Below are positions 55,429 through 64,000 of a stretch of 64,000 bases of DNA, piece after piece (within the stretch, counting starts at the first letter, position 1; each line of letters begins with the position of its first letter). The translations under genes and the position numbers were made by a program. The stretch comes from Falsihalocynthiibacter arcticus. GTDB taxonomy: Bacteria > Pseudomonadota > Alphaproteobacteria > Rhodobacterales > Rhodobacteraceae. The notes under the pieces are model-generated. The model saw nothing but the letters and a program-made list of their open reading frames with translations, had not been told where the DNA came from and did not search any database. The stretch is taken from positions 1,443,501-1,507,500 of the forward strand of contig NZ_CP014327.1 of NCBI RefSeq assembly GCF_000812665.2, written 5' to 3'.

Positions 55429-57339
55429 TTATTGCTCTTGCGATTTGGGGCGCGTAACGTCTTGAATTGCGGCCAAGGTAGTTTCTCGTGGTTTGATCCT
55501 CAAGGCACGAAGTGCGTTCAGAATAACCGCGGCGTCAATTACTTCCTGAAACAACGCGCCCTGCACAGGCGAAAGGTATCCAAGGGCCGCGGCGATCATC
55601 CCCGCAAAGGAAAGGCCAATCCCCGCAATCACACTTTCCAATGCAATCCGCCGCGCGCCCTGCGCCACCTCGATTCCTGAAAGCAGGGGACTCAGGCGGT
55701 CAACAAGAAGCACCATGTCTGCTGCCTCGGCGGAGGCCGCCGTTCCGCGCACCCCCATCGCCACTCCAATGTTCGCAGCCGCAAGAGCTGGCGCGTCGTT
55801 CACGCCATCACCAACCATCATCACCGGTCCGTTTTCGCGCTCTGACAAAACCAGACGAACCTTTTGATCTGGCGTCAAATCGGAGCAAATCGCGTCAAAG
55901 CCCAACCCTTCGGTTACTGCTTCAGCAACGGCGCGTCGGTCGCCCGTTGCGAGCAGGATACGTTTGATGCCCGTCCGACGAAGCCCTGTCAAAAGCTCGG
56001 AAGTGCCCGATCTCAAAGCATCGGCCATCACCAAATGACCCGCCAATTGTCCGTCCACAGCAAGGGCCACAAGGATAGCGCCCGGTTCTTGAGGGGCCGC
56101 GCTAGAACTTGATGCTCCCACTTGCTCCATCACAAAGTTTAACCCGCCAACAAGAATGCGCCGCCCGTCAACCGTACCGCGAACGCCATCGCCGGGTGTC
56201 TCGACGATATCCAGCGGGATCGGCAAAACAATATCGCGCGCCTGCGCTGCGGCGACGATTGCCTGCGCGATGGGGTGTTTGGACCCTTGATCCAAAGCCG
56301 CCGCAAAATAGAGAATTTCGTCTTCTGATAATACGCCATGGCTTTGGATCGACACAATCTGTGGGCGGCCATCCGTGAGCGTGCCTGTTTTGTCGAGGAT
56401 CAGCGTTTGAATGCCCGCCAAAGCTTCCAGTGGTTTGGCACCCTTGATCAGGGCGCCGTAATGAGCGGCGCGCGACAATCCCGCGACTAGGGCAACAGGT
56501 ACTGCCAAAATTAAAGGGCAAGGCGTCGCCACAACCAGCACGGCCACGGCACGGATTGGATCGCCCGTGAACCACCATGCTGCAGTTGCCACCACGACAG
56601 TCACGACCAGAAAAAGCAGCGAATAGCGGTCTGCCAGACGTGCCATCGGCGCTTTTGATTTTTGCGCGGCTTCGACCAATCGAACGATCCCAGCATAGGT
56701 ACTCTGTGCGGCGGGGAGGGTCGCGCGCAAGTCATAGGCCTCGCCGGAATTGGTTGAACCGCTCATTATATCGTCGCCGCGAGCAAGACGCACAGGCATG
56801 GCTTCGCCCGTCAAAGCGGATTGATCGAGCATCGCGCGATCGCTCTCCAAGGTCCCATCGACGGGGGCAATATCTCCCTGCCGGATCAAGAGCAAATCGT
56901 TGGGTTTGATATCGTCCAGCGGCACCTCGTCCAGCGCGCCGTTGCGATGCCGTGTTGCGGTTCGTGGTACGCGCGACAACAGATTGCTCATCTCGCGTCG
57001 CGCCCGTCCTTCGGCAAAACTTTCGAGATAGGTTCCACCCGAATACATCAAGGCCACGACGGCAGCGGCGAGAGTCTCCCCAAAAACAAGGGCCGCAGCC
57101 ATTGACAGCGCAGCAACGATATCAAGTCCAACTTCGCCTTTTCGCAGACTACGGGCAATCTCGATGACAAGGGCGGCAAGAACCGGAAGCACTCCAACTG
57201 TCCATGTGTAGGTGGCCAGCTCGGTGAAATCTGCCACCAAAAGTCCGAGACCAGCAAGCAAGCCGACAAGCGCGATTGCCAAAAGGACGACGTTGAGGCG
57301 ATTTGAGATCATAAGAATATCTTTCCCGAAAAAAGCCAT
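55429..57339 (-). CDS. Heavy-metal P1B-type ATPase without N-terminal metal-binding domain
   Basis: Metal-exporting ATPase of 636 residues. Catalytic motifs are complete: SALTGEAMPV (actuator), ATPCPLILAVPVAL (metal-binding helix), ILDKTGTLTDGRP with the phosphorylated Asp, SKHPIAQAIVAA, and MMVGDGVNDAPALAAANIG. There is no CxxC or His-rich domain at the N-terminus; the protein starts almost at once with membrane helices. The TPC motif instead of CPC does not point to copper. Start 57339 or ATG 57312, the latter with a better spaced GGAAAG. Paired with the VIT1/CCC1 carrier. Confidence 0.9.
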   Translation of the reverse strand: MAFFGKDILMISNRLNVVLLAIALVGLLAGLGLLVADFTELATYTWTVGVLPVLAALVIEIARSLRKGEVGLDIVAALSMAAALVFGETLAAAVVALMYSGGTYLESFAEGRARREMSNLLSRVPRTATRHRNGALDEVPLDDIKPNDLLLIRQGDIAPVDGTLESDRAMLDQSALTGEAMPVRLARGDDIMSGSTNSGEAYDLRATLPAAQSTYAGIVRLVEAAQKSKAPMARLADRYSLLFLVVTVVVATAAWWFTGDPIRAVAVLVVATPCPLILAVPVALVAGLSRAAHYGALIKGAKPLEALAGIQTLILDKTGTLTDGRPQIVSIQSHGVLSEDEILYFAAALDQGSKHPIAQAIVAAAQARDIVLPIPLDIVETPGDGVRGTVDGRRILVGGLNFVMEQVGASSSSAAPQEPGAILVALAVDGQLAGHLVMADALRSGTSELLTGLRRTGIKRILLATGDRRAVAEAVTEGLGFDAICSDLTPDQKVRLVLSERENGPVMMVGDGVNDAPALAAANIGVAMGVRGTAASAEAADMVLLVDRLSPLLSGIEVAQGARRIALESVIAGIGLSFAGMIAAALGYLSPVQGALFQEVIDAAVILNALRALRIKPRETTLAAIQDVTRPKSQEQ

Positions 57340-57487
57340 ACTCCCCCGTTGATACAGGCCGCGAGCCGCTTCAAGTTTGGAACGAGTCTAAAGTCGAATT
57401 TTCAACCCTTCAAGCAGTCCGCTTTCCCAAACTAAAGTGGACTGCGATGATTTAGCAAAGCGCAGATTGCCGCATAGCGGTGATTAT

Positions 57488-57518
57488 CCGCACCCCAAAA
57501 GGGGGTTTGAGGGTGCGG
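57488..57518. terminator. Inverted repeat after the hybrid kinase gene
   Basis: CCGCACCC (57488) and GGGTGCGG (57511) are exact complements, with a smaller CCCC-AAAA-GGGG hairpin inside the loop. The repeat directly follows the stop of the leftward kinase gene. No T run follows, so it may end transcription only weakly or stabilise the 3' end. Confidence 0.5.
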
Positions 57519-59714
57519 TTACTGAAGTTTCGAGGTGCCAAAATTGAGGGAGTCCGTGACGGCTTTCACCAGATCTTTGCGGCGCACGGGTTTACTTAGG
57601 CGAATATCTTCGGCGCGCAACCCGTTGCCGTGGACGGCGGCCTCGCTGGCATAACCCGTCATGAAAACGACCGCAAGATTGGGGTAGTCTCCGCGCAATG
57701 CTTTTGCGAGGGTGGTGCCCTGAAGGTTTCCGGGCATGACAATATCCGTCAAGAGCAGGTCAAAGGTAGGTTTATTCACGAATATTTTAAAGGCCTCATC
57801 GCCATTTTCGGCGGCCGTAACCTGAAAGCCTTCCCGTTCTAGCAATTCGCAAATATTCTCGCGGACCCCTTTTTCATCTTCCGCCACAAGGATGTGTGCT
57901 TTCGCCTTTTGGTCTGCAGAAATCTCAATTCTGGGCTTCTCTGGCCGGACACTATCCGACCCTAATGCGTGGAAATAGAGCTTGAATGTCGTCCCGACAC
58001 CGGGTTCGGAATAGACCTGAATTGAACCACCCGATTGCTTGATAAATCCCTGAACCATTGGCAATCCCATGCCAGACCCCTCGCCTGGACCTTTCGTCGT
58101 AAAGAACGGGTCGAAAATATTCTCCAATGTTGCGCTCGAAATGCCGACCCCCGTATCACTCACCGCCAGCATCACATAGCGGCCAGGTCGAAGGTCTTGA
58201 TCTTTAGCGCTTATGTAGTCTTGATCAATCCGCACATTCGCGGTTTCAATCGTTAGTTTTCCACCGTCCGGCATCGCATCGCGCGCATTTAGAATGAGGT
58301 TAAGCAGGGCGCTGATGGTTGTGCTTTTGTCTGCCTCAACGGGCCAAAGCCCCGCCAGCAAGGAGGTTTCGACCTCAATGTTTTCCGGCAGCGTGCGGCC
58401 AATCCAATTGCGCGCGCTGCGTGTAACATCGTTGATATCAAGTACCGTGGGATCAAGGGGCGCCTTACGGGCAAAGGCCAACATACTTTGCGTAAGTTCG
58501 CCGCCCCGCTCCGTCGCTTCAAGGCAGTTTTCGATCATTTCGCGCAAATCGCCCTGCTGCAAATCCTCCAGCATTATCTCCAAGTTGCCCATGATGATCG
58601 CAAGGATATTGTTGAAATCATGCGCAACGCCCCCCGTCAGTTGCCCGATACTTTTTTGCCGCTCCGCCTGTTGCGCAATTTCTGTTTGCCGGCGAGCTTC
58701 TTGTTCCGCGCGCACCTCATTCGATACATCCAATGCAATACAATACCACGTTGTTAGACCCATTTTATTCAAATGGGGGCGGCCGCTTACATGAATCCAT
58801 TTTTCCTCGCCTTGTGGCGTGCGTGCCCTCCACCGTCCAGTCCAAGCCTTTCCTGTAGTTTCGGAACTAAAAATGGCGTCCCGAAACTCCTGCGTGTGTT
58901 CTGGTGTGAAAATTTTACGGAAACTATCCATGTCATGTTCAATTTCGTGTCCATGCATGCCCCACAACTCAAAACATCCGGGGCTTATGTGCCGGATTAT
59001 GCCTTTGCGTTCATTATCGAGTTCGAGTTCAAAAATCACGCCGGGTACTGCTTCGGCCACAGACTCCAACCATTGCTCGGCCACGCCTCTTTTAAGATCG
59101 CTCGCCATGCGACGCTTTGTTTCTGCGACCAATTCTGCGTTTGTCTCCCTCCAATAGTTGAGACGAAACCCGGCAACCAATATTCCCAGAAGGGAACTTA
59201 CAACTGAAATGAAAATAAATCCGAACCAATTGACGGGATTTTCATGGTAGGTCGCTATGTCAATTATGGGAAGTTGGCCGCCATTTAAATAGAGACGTGA
59301 TATGGCGAAAGTGCCACCCATGGCTGCCGCAAGCGTTAAAAAACCAGGGCGAACACCCCAAACCACAGTCACGACAATCGGTAGGACCGCCAAAAACGAC
59401 AAGGTTGGTGCCGCTAGGCCAAACCGGACGACACCCAGAAGGCTAAGTCCAATAAGAACGGCAATCGCAAGCGCAAAAACGTTTAGCATTGGAAAGCGTT
59501 TGCGAAGTAGCAATGCGGCTACAAAAAGCATTGCCAACAACGTTTGGATTGCAGGCACAACGCCCCATCCGTACTGATAGAACCGAAGAACCATTACCAC
59601 AAACCCGAAGAGCGTCACCCACAACATAACACCCACGAATTTCTCAACAACGCGCGCTTGCTTTTGTGCAGCTTTTGACGGGTTTAGATCTGGAGTATTC
59701 TCTGTGTGATCCAT
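57519..59714 (-). CDS. Membrane hybrid sensor histidine kinase
   Basis: 731 residues. Five or six membrane helices within about residues 25-185 form an N-terminal sensor region. A PAS domain (about 215-345) includes SPGCFELWGMHGHEIEHDMD. The H-box is GGVAHDFNNILAIIMGNLEI near residue 365, the ATPase domain has NLILNARDAMPDGG and GSGMGLPMVQGFIKQSGG, and a receiver domain follows with LLLTDIVMPGN (phospho-acceptor Asp) and KPVRRKDL. The layout resembles the family with VAHDFNN-type H-boxes, in which the receiver ends the protein. No output regulator is adjacent, and the signal is unknown. Confidence 0.92.
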   Translation of the reverse strand: MDHTENTPDLNPSKAAQKQARVVEKFVGVMLWVTLFGFVVMVLRFYQYGWGVVPAIQTLLAMLFVAALLLRKRFPMLNVFALAIAVLIGLSLLGVVRFGLAAPTLSFLAVLPIVVTVVWGVRPGFLTLAAAMGGTFAISRLYLNGGQLPIIDIATYHENPVNWFGFIFISVVSSLLGILVAGFRLNYWRETNAELVAETKRRMASDLKRGVAEQWLESVAEAVPGVIFELELDNERKGIIRHISPGCFELWGMHGHEIEHDMDSFRKIFTPEHTQEFRDAIFSSETTGKAWTGRWRARTPQGEEKWIHVSGRPHLNKMGLTTWYCIALDVSNEVRAEQEARRQTEIAQQAERQKSIGQLTGGVAHDFNNILAIIMGNLEIMLEDLQQGDLREMIENCLEATERGGELTQSMLAFARKAPLDPTVLDINDVTRSARNWIGRTLPENIEVETSLLAGLWPVEADKSTTISALLNLILNARDAMPDGGKLTIETANVRIDQDYISAKDQDLRPGRYVMLAVSDTGVGISSATLENIFDPFFTTKGPGEGSGMGLPMVQGFIKQSGGSIQVYSEPGVGTTFKLYFHALGSDSVRPEKPRIEISADQKAKAHILVAEDEKGVRENICELLEREGFQVTAAENGDEAFKIFVNKPTFDLLLTDIVMPGNLQGTTLAKALRGDYPNLAVVFMTGYASEAAVHGNGLRAEDIRLSKPVRRKDLVKAVTDSLNFGTSKLQ

Positions 59715-60010
59715 TCGAATACTTCCTTTTCACGGTTTTTTTCAAGGAGACGCTATTATCCCGATTAGGGGCAAACAAAAATCAACAATTCTAGAAACTA
59801 TTTCAACCGATAGTTGATTGTGCGGCTTTCTGGTCGACACTTATGCCAAGAAACCCCTTTGAATTGATTTATTAACGTCAATTTTCAAAAATGCGGTGAT
59901 TTTTGATTTTCTAATCGCTGAGGACCCTTGCAAGACGAATGTCGGTATTCGGCAATTGTACCTACTAGGCGCCTCTGCGATGATAGGCTTCGCTTCAGGG
60001 AGGCACACGC
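59715..60010. other. Divergent intergenic region of kinase and MFS genes
   Basis: 296 bases without coding signal, AT-rich in the part 59750-59890. It must hold the promoters of both divergent genes. A weak inverted repeat (AACTAT...ATAGTT near 59800) is the only structure noticed. Confidence 0.5.
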
Positions 60011-61225
60011 ATGGAAAATCCAACAAAATTCGATCAGAGCCCCCTTTATCGGTGGGTCATTTTGGGCGTGTCGATGGTGATCCTTGCGGTGACGATGGGC
60101 CAGCTTGTGAATGGGTTGTCTGTGTATTTCGTGCCCATCGGCGCGACCGAAGGCTGGAGCCGTGGCGACATCGCTTTGATCAACACGTGTGGGCTTTTGG
60201 GGCTTGGTGTTGGCTCGATCCTTATGGGCTATGCTGCCGAACGTTATGGCATCCGCAAGGTTGTGCTCTTTGGCATTGCCGCGACGGGGATTGCGATTAC
60301 CGTTGCCTCGGGTGCCACGGCACTTTGGCAATTCTATTTGCTCTTTTTCTTGGCGGGGGCGCTGGGTGGCGGGGCAATTTCCGCACCGCTTATGGCACTT
60401 GTCGGGAATTGGTTTGTGGTCGGCGCGGGAATGGCAATTGGGTTGGCGTCGGCGGGGCAAGCGCTCGGGCAAGGCGGCGTACCGTTCTCGGGAGCATTTC
60501 TGATTGAGGCGCTGGGCTGGCGCGGAGCAATGATGACACAAGGGTTGATTACCTTGGCCGTTTTGTTGCCGCTTGGCCTGTTCCTGCGCGACCCACCCGT
60601 GATTGCGCATAGTGCCAAACTCTCTGACGAGACTCCGTCCGGCTTACCAAATAGTGTGATTACCGCGTGGATTTCCTTGGCGGTGATTTTCTGTTGCACT
60701 TGTATGGCCGTCCCCCTGATGCACCTTGTTCCCCTCATCCAAGGGCGCGGATTTGAAGCCCCTCAAGCGGGTAGTGTTCTGTTTGTTATGCTGATGGTCG
60801 CGATACTTGGCCGCCTAGCTTTTGGCAAACTGACCGACCTTATCGGTGCGATTCCCTCCTACTTTCTCGCGTCGGCATGGCAGACCGTGCTGGTGCTTGG
60901 ATTTGTGTTTATCGACCGTTTGGATGTGTTTTATCTCTACGCGATGATTTACGGATTTGGCTATGCGGGCGTAATGACAACGATCATTGTCACCACCCGC
61001 AATCATACGGCACCTGCCCGCCGCGCGTCTTCCCTAGGGATCATTATGGCGTTCGCTTATGCGGGGCACGGGCTTGGTGGCTGGCAGGGCGGATACTTTT
61101 TTGACCTGACGGGCAGCTACCATTGGACCTATGCGAATGCGGCCATCGCGGGCGGCATCAACCTTGCGATTGTTGCCGCGCTTTGGATCACAGTGCGCAG
61201 TCGTGCACGCGTGGTGGTGGCGTAA
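60011..61225 (+). CDS. MFS transporter (monocarboxylate/OFA-like)
   Basis: A 404-residue, twelve-helix transporter. The loop between helices 2 and 3 has GYAAERYGIRKVVLFG, and the mirrored loop of the second half has GKLTDLIGAIPSYF. The opening WVILGVSMVILAVTMGQLVNGLSVYFVP (short: VTMGQLVNGLSVYFVP) and the motif GWSRGDIAL are typical of MFS members annotated as oxalate/formate or monocarboxylate carriers. The substrate is not determined. AGGGAGG precedes ATG 60011. Converges on the MYG1-family gene with one base between stops. Confidence 0.88.
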   Translation: MENPTKFDQSPLYRWVILGVSMVILAVTMGQLVNGLSVYFVPIGATEGWSRGDIALINTCGLLGLGVGSILMGYAAERYGIRKVVLFGIAATGIAITVASGATALWQFYLLFFLAGALGGGAISAPLMALVGNWFVVGAGMAIGLASAGQALGQGGVPFSGAFLIEALGWRGAMMTQGLITLAVLLPLGLFLRDPPVIAHSAKLSDETPSGLPNSVITAWISLAVIFCCTCMAVPLMHLVPLIQGRGFEAPQAGSVLFVMLMVAILGRLAFGKLTDLIGAIPSYFLASAWQTVLVLGFVFIDRLDVFYLYAMIYGFGYAGVMTTIIVTTRNHTAPARRASSLGIIMAFAYAGHGLGGWQGGYFFDLTGSYHWTYANAAIAGGINLAIVAALWITVRSRARVVVA

Positions 61226-61226
61226 C

Positions 61227-62161
61227 TTAGGCTTCCGTTGGAGCCAGTTGCGCTTCTTTCACGGCGATTTCCGCCATTGCAAGCATTGCTTCGCGCGTTT
61301 GTGCGGCGGCGATGAAACGGCCGTTGTGGCAAAAAGTTGCGCCGGCAACACCGGAGGCGGCCTCAAGGTCCGCATTGGTGAGACCCGCCCATGACGCAGG
61401 CAAATCGGCCCGCAATTCAAAGCCCTCATCGTTAAGGCGGATACCCATCAACGACCAGTCTTTGCCGCGTGGGTTCACAACATACAAAAGGTGATCAGCC
61501 CCCGCCTTTTTCACAGCGGAGCGGTAAGGCATGCCCATGGGCAGTTCCAGAATCTTGCTCTCGCCCGCGGCGACGATGGCGGTATGAACAACAGTCTCTG
61601 CCCGCAGTTTGGCGGCACTTCTGGCGATCCGAGCCTCTACAAAAACACGGGCCACATTAAGCGCCGTGTGGAAGGCTTCGGTTTCGGCGTCTTGACCCGT
61701 CACATCAAACACAGGTTTGAGCGTTTCGAGCAATGCTGAGAGCGTAAGTCCCGCGAGCGGCCCCGCGATGGACGGGCTAAGCGCTCCGTTGTCCACCAAA
61801 TCGATTGGCAAAACAAAGCCCTTGTCAAACGAGGCAAAAACCAAATCCAAATCCGCTTCAGGCACGCCCGAAGCCATCAAATAATCGCGCCCGTAATGCT
61901 TCCAAATCAGGCCAAAAGAGCTGTAGGGTTGTTCGTCGTCGCGCAGGGGGCATCGCGCTGGTGGTGGTCGAAAATCCGAAGTTCAGCATCATAGGAGCCG
62001 CCCACATCGTAAATGATTTTGTCTTCGCTTGGGGTAATCCATTCGGGCGCGCGGCTGCGTACAATTTTGGCTTCGGGGAAGATCCGCGTCAAAATCACAC
62101 TTGAGAGCAATTCATCCGCATGGAAACCACCGGAATGGGTGACAAGGTAAGTTGGGGTCAT
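61227..62161 (-). pseudogene. MYG1-family (DHH-like) metal-dependent protein, frameshifted
   Basis: ATG 62161 opens MTPTYLVTHSGGFHADELLS, then IYDVGGSYDAELRIFDHHQRD, both MYG1/DHH metal-site motifs, up to RDAP. Frame is lost at the CCCCC run of the gene (GGGGG at 61946-61950 on the plus strand). One extra base gives RDAPLRDDEQPYSSFGLIWK, and the second frame continues with HYGRDYLMASGVPEADLDLV through IDLVDNGALSP to the stop at 61227. The whole protein would have about 311 residues. MYG1 relatives act as exonucleases in eukaryotes; the bacterial role is unknown. Error in the assembly is as likely as a broken gene. Confidence 0.82.
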
Positions 62162-62258
62162 TTGGAAATCACTTTGCAAGTTTAGAGAGGAGGGCGCTTT
62201 GAGCGCCGTAGATAAGCCACATACGGGCAGGAAATCAACAGGGGCCGTGAAAGAAAAC

Positions 62259-63524
62259 TTAGGAACCTTGGTTGCCGAGATCTTGCCCAAACGCGCGGTG
62301 GGGCTGGCGTTTTAGTCCCAAAACGGCCCCAATCGAAACGCGCGGTTGCGCCTTTTTCAAGTGGTGCGCAATCTCGGCCCAGTGGCGATCAATCTCTGAT
62401 TTGGGCGCGGCTGTGGTCCCGTAACGTGCGTGGGTTAAGTTGCGGATAGCGGCCTCTAGGTCGTCAATCTGTTCGAGGTTTTCCACTATGGATAGGAGAC
62501 GCGAGAGGTCGTGTACTTGCGCCGCATCCCGAGCCTGCCGAAAGGCTGCGTGGGGCGAGTTGTTATAATTCGCCCGTAAACGATGCCTGATCCTCTGAAA
62601 GCGAGCGCGGGCAAATCGGGTCCATAGCAGCCAGATCAGAAAAACGAGGAGCGCGGTAACAACAAGCGTTCCGATCAAGTTTTTGTCCAATGATCGTTCG
62701 ACAATATTGGGTTGGGTTATGGCCACTGACAGGCCCGGCAAGGTCACAGTTTCGACGGCGTTGGTTTTGAGATTGAACCACTCAAGCGACAGGTCCGGAA
62801 GAACGGCTGTGCCCGCAGTTTGCGCAATGTAAACCACGCGTTCTTCTCGCGTTCCGGACATGACACCGCGGTTGGAAGTCTCGGTCACCTTGGGGTCTTG
62901 CGGGTAAATAGCGACCCCCTCGATTTCTTCGGACCCCAAGAAGGGCGGTATGAAGAGGGGGGAAGTGCCATCAATTTTGACAATGATTTTGCGCTCAATC
63001 GAGTCGCCCACCGCGATGGGGCCTTCTTGCGGCGTAAGGGTTTGGGTGGCGGAGAGGCCCTGCGCAAGGAGCGGTGGGCTGAGGTCCTCAGCGCCTTTGG
63101 GCAGCGTGGCGTATATTGTCAGTTCCGGTGTTTTTCCCTCAAAGGTGATTTCTTGATTGGTTTCAGGGGACACATAGAAAAGGGTGACACTTTGGGCGGG
63201 AATTTGCGTTTGCCCGGCGACCATTGGGTACATCCGATAGGACCGCGTGATGCCCGACCACGTCGTGCCATCGATGACCTTGCTGGTCGGAGTAGTGGAT
63301 CGCTCGGGCAGGCGAACAATCATATTTTCGGTCTCAAAGCTCGGAAATATCGGTGGTTTCGGCATGTGTGTTGACACAAGAACCGTTACGCGCAGCACGA
63401 AGGGTTGCCCGACGGTGACGGCTTCTTCTGAAAATTCGGTCGTGATTGTTGGGGTCTGTGCGAAAGCCGCGCTTTGAAATGCCAAGAAAAGGAGCGCGAG
63501 AAAACCAGCAAGGAGCGTGCGCAT
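62259..63524 (-). CDS. BatD-family membrane protein
   Basis: A 421-residue protein with a signal peptide (LLAGFLALLFLAFQSAAFAQ), a large periplasmic region of immunoglobulin-like beta domains (VTVGQPFVLRVTVLVSTHMP, PEERVVY-type repeats) and one membrane helix near residue 290 (LIGTLVVTALLVFLIWLL) with a cytoplasmic helical tail. BatD belongs to the Bat (aerotolerance) operons, which also carry MoxR ATPase and VWA-domain genes. It overlaps the upstream TPR gene by three bases (TAATG). Confidence 0.84.
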   Translation of the reverse strand: MRTLLAGFLALLFLAFQSAAFAQTPTITTEFSEEAVTVGQPFVLRVTVLVSTHMPKPPIFPSFETENMIVRLPERSTTPTSKVIDGTTWSGITRSYRMYPMVAGQTQIPAQSVTLFYVSPETNQEITFEGKTPELTIYATLPKGAEDLSPPLLAQGLSATQTLTPQEGPIAVGDSIERKIIVKIDGTSPLFIPPFLGSEEIEGVAIYPQDPKVTETSNRGVMSGTREERVVYIAQTAGTAVLPDLSLEWFNLKTNAVETVTLPGLSVAITQPNIVERSLDKNLIGTLVVTALLVFLIWLLWTRFARARFQRIRHRLRANYNNSPHAAFRQARDAAQVHDLSRLLSIVENLEQIDDLEAAIRNLTHARYGTTAAPKSEIDRHWAEIAHHLKKAQPRVSIGAVLGLKRQPHRAFGQDLGNQGS

Positions 63525-64000
63525 TATGGGTTCCCCTCTGACGTTTCAAGCATAAATCTCGTACGTAGAAAATCGCTCACATCCGTGTCAACGCTGCGCA
63601 TCCATTGCTCATCCGTTAACGATGCTGCGGCTTCTTCGCCGCGTTCGATTTGGGTTTCTGCACCCAAGCCGCTTTCATTGTCAAAAACCGTGTCATCTGC
63701 CCCAATGCCCGCCTCTTCGCCAGTGTCCGATTGCGATTGCGTGCTCTCCACATAGGCCACGATGGCTTGGGCGACGATCAAATTGTGTTGCGCCGCTTCA
63801 TCGGTAGGGTCGCGTTCGAGCGCCTTTTCAAAAGCCCGCACACCGTCGCGATATTTTCGATTTCGCAGCAGCGCCATCCCCTCGCCCAAAGCGCCGTCGG
63901 ACGTTTCAATTCGGGAATAGGCTTCTGTTGCTTCCTCATATTGCCCACTAATAAAAAGCGTATAGGCCCGCCATGCAGGGTCTTGGAAATGGGTCGCGGC
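63524..64000 (-). CDS. TPR protein of the Bat operon (partial)
   Basis: C-terminal 158 residues of a larger protein whose start lies beyond the window. It contains TPR pairs (AWRAYTLFISGQYEEATEAY, GEGMALLRNRKYRDGVRAFE, KALERDPTDEAAQHNLIVAQ) followed by an acidic low-complexity region and a short C-terminal helix (MRSVDTDVSDFLRTRFMLE). Position before batD suggests a BatB/BatC-type fusion, often a VWA domain followed by TPRs; that part cannot be seen here. Confidence 0.8.
   Translation of the reverse strand, partial: AATHFQDPAWRAYTLFISGQYEEATEAYSRIETSDGALGEGMALLRNRKYRDGVRAFEKALERDPTDEAAQHNLIVAQAIVAYVESTQSQSDTGEEAGIGADDTVFDNESGLGAETQIERGEEAAASLTDEQWMRSVDTDVSDFLRTRFMLETSEGNP

Noticed and set aside
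1-64000. CRISPR arrays, rRNA genes, toxin-antitoxin pairs or an anti-phage island
   Set aside because: No regularly spaced repeats, rRNA motifs or matching gene pairs were seen. The accessory part is made of flagellar genes and IS debris.

Overview
The window reads as chromosomal DNA of an alphaproteobacterium of the Rhodobacteraceae, most likely the Roseobacter group. Supporting signs are the ilvE-petP-petR block, a fbc-type petABC operon for the cytochrome bc1 complex, gltDB in that order, the xseB-ispA-dxs isoprenoid block, thiBPQ behind a THI element, and a flagellar block of fliL / small membrane protein / motE / motA / long secreted protein. This assignment is inferred from gene order and protein motifs only; no 16S gene is present.

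Layout. 0-6.3 kb: gltD and gltB (ammonia assimilation). 6.3-12.8 kb: mtgA, a GST, queG, a frameshifted DMT exporter, a small glyoxalase-related protein, a MATE exporter and, convergent, ilvE. 12.9-18.2 kb: petP-petR regulators, an HDAC-like deacetylase, then xseB-ispA-dxs. 18-24 kb: an SDR, adenine deaminase and AMP nucleosidase (overlapping, purine salvage), HU, and a second frameshifted DMT exporter. 24-29.5 kb: a CcdA-like protein with a thioredoxin-like partner, aroC, and the TPP riboswitch with thiBPQ. 29.6-36.5 kb, minus strand: petABC, two GSTs, a PaiB-like flavoprotein, mtaB and dapF. At 36.64 kb lies tRNA-Lys(UUU).

From 36.7 to 52.6 kb the window is accessory and scarred. A decayed integrase and an unrecognised broken gene follow the tRNA. 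An incomplete flagellar block comes next: fliP-fliN-fliH-fliF leftward, and fliL to a long secreted protein rightward, from a shared 100-base promoter region with a CtrA-like box. After it come IS3 scraps, a wrecked circularly permuted ATP-grasp gene and a three-layer nest of dead insertion sequences (IS110-family inside IS3-family inside IS630-family). Beyond 52.7 kb the genes are again ordinary: a Xi-class GST, a globin with an unusual C-terminal extension, a P-type ATPase with a VIT1/CCC1 carrier, a hybrid histidine kinase, an MFS transporter, a frameshifted MYG1-family gene, BatD and a TPR protein leaving the window.

Two things deserve most attention. First, five separate genes (two DMT exporters, dxs, the MYG1-family gene and the ATP-grasp remnant) each lose frame at a short G or C run, and each is restored by adding one base. 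This is either a consensus error pattern or real decay, and it decides whether dxs is functional. Second, the nested insertion sequences give a readable order of events. I found no CRISPR array, toxin-antitoxin pair or clear defence island. Candidates for little-described biology are the globin with a SAP-like tail and the 801-residue secreted protein beside motA.
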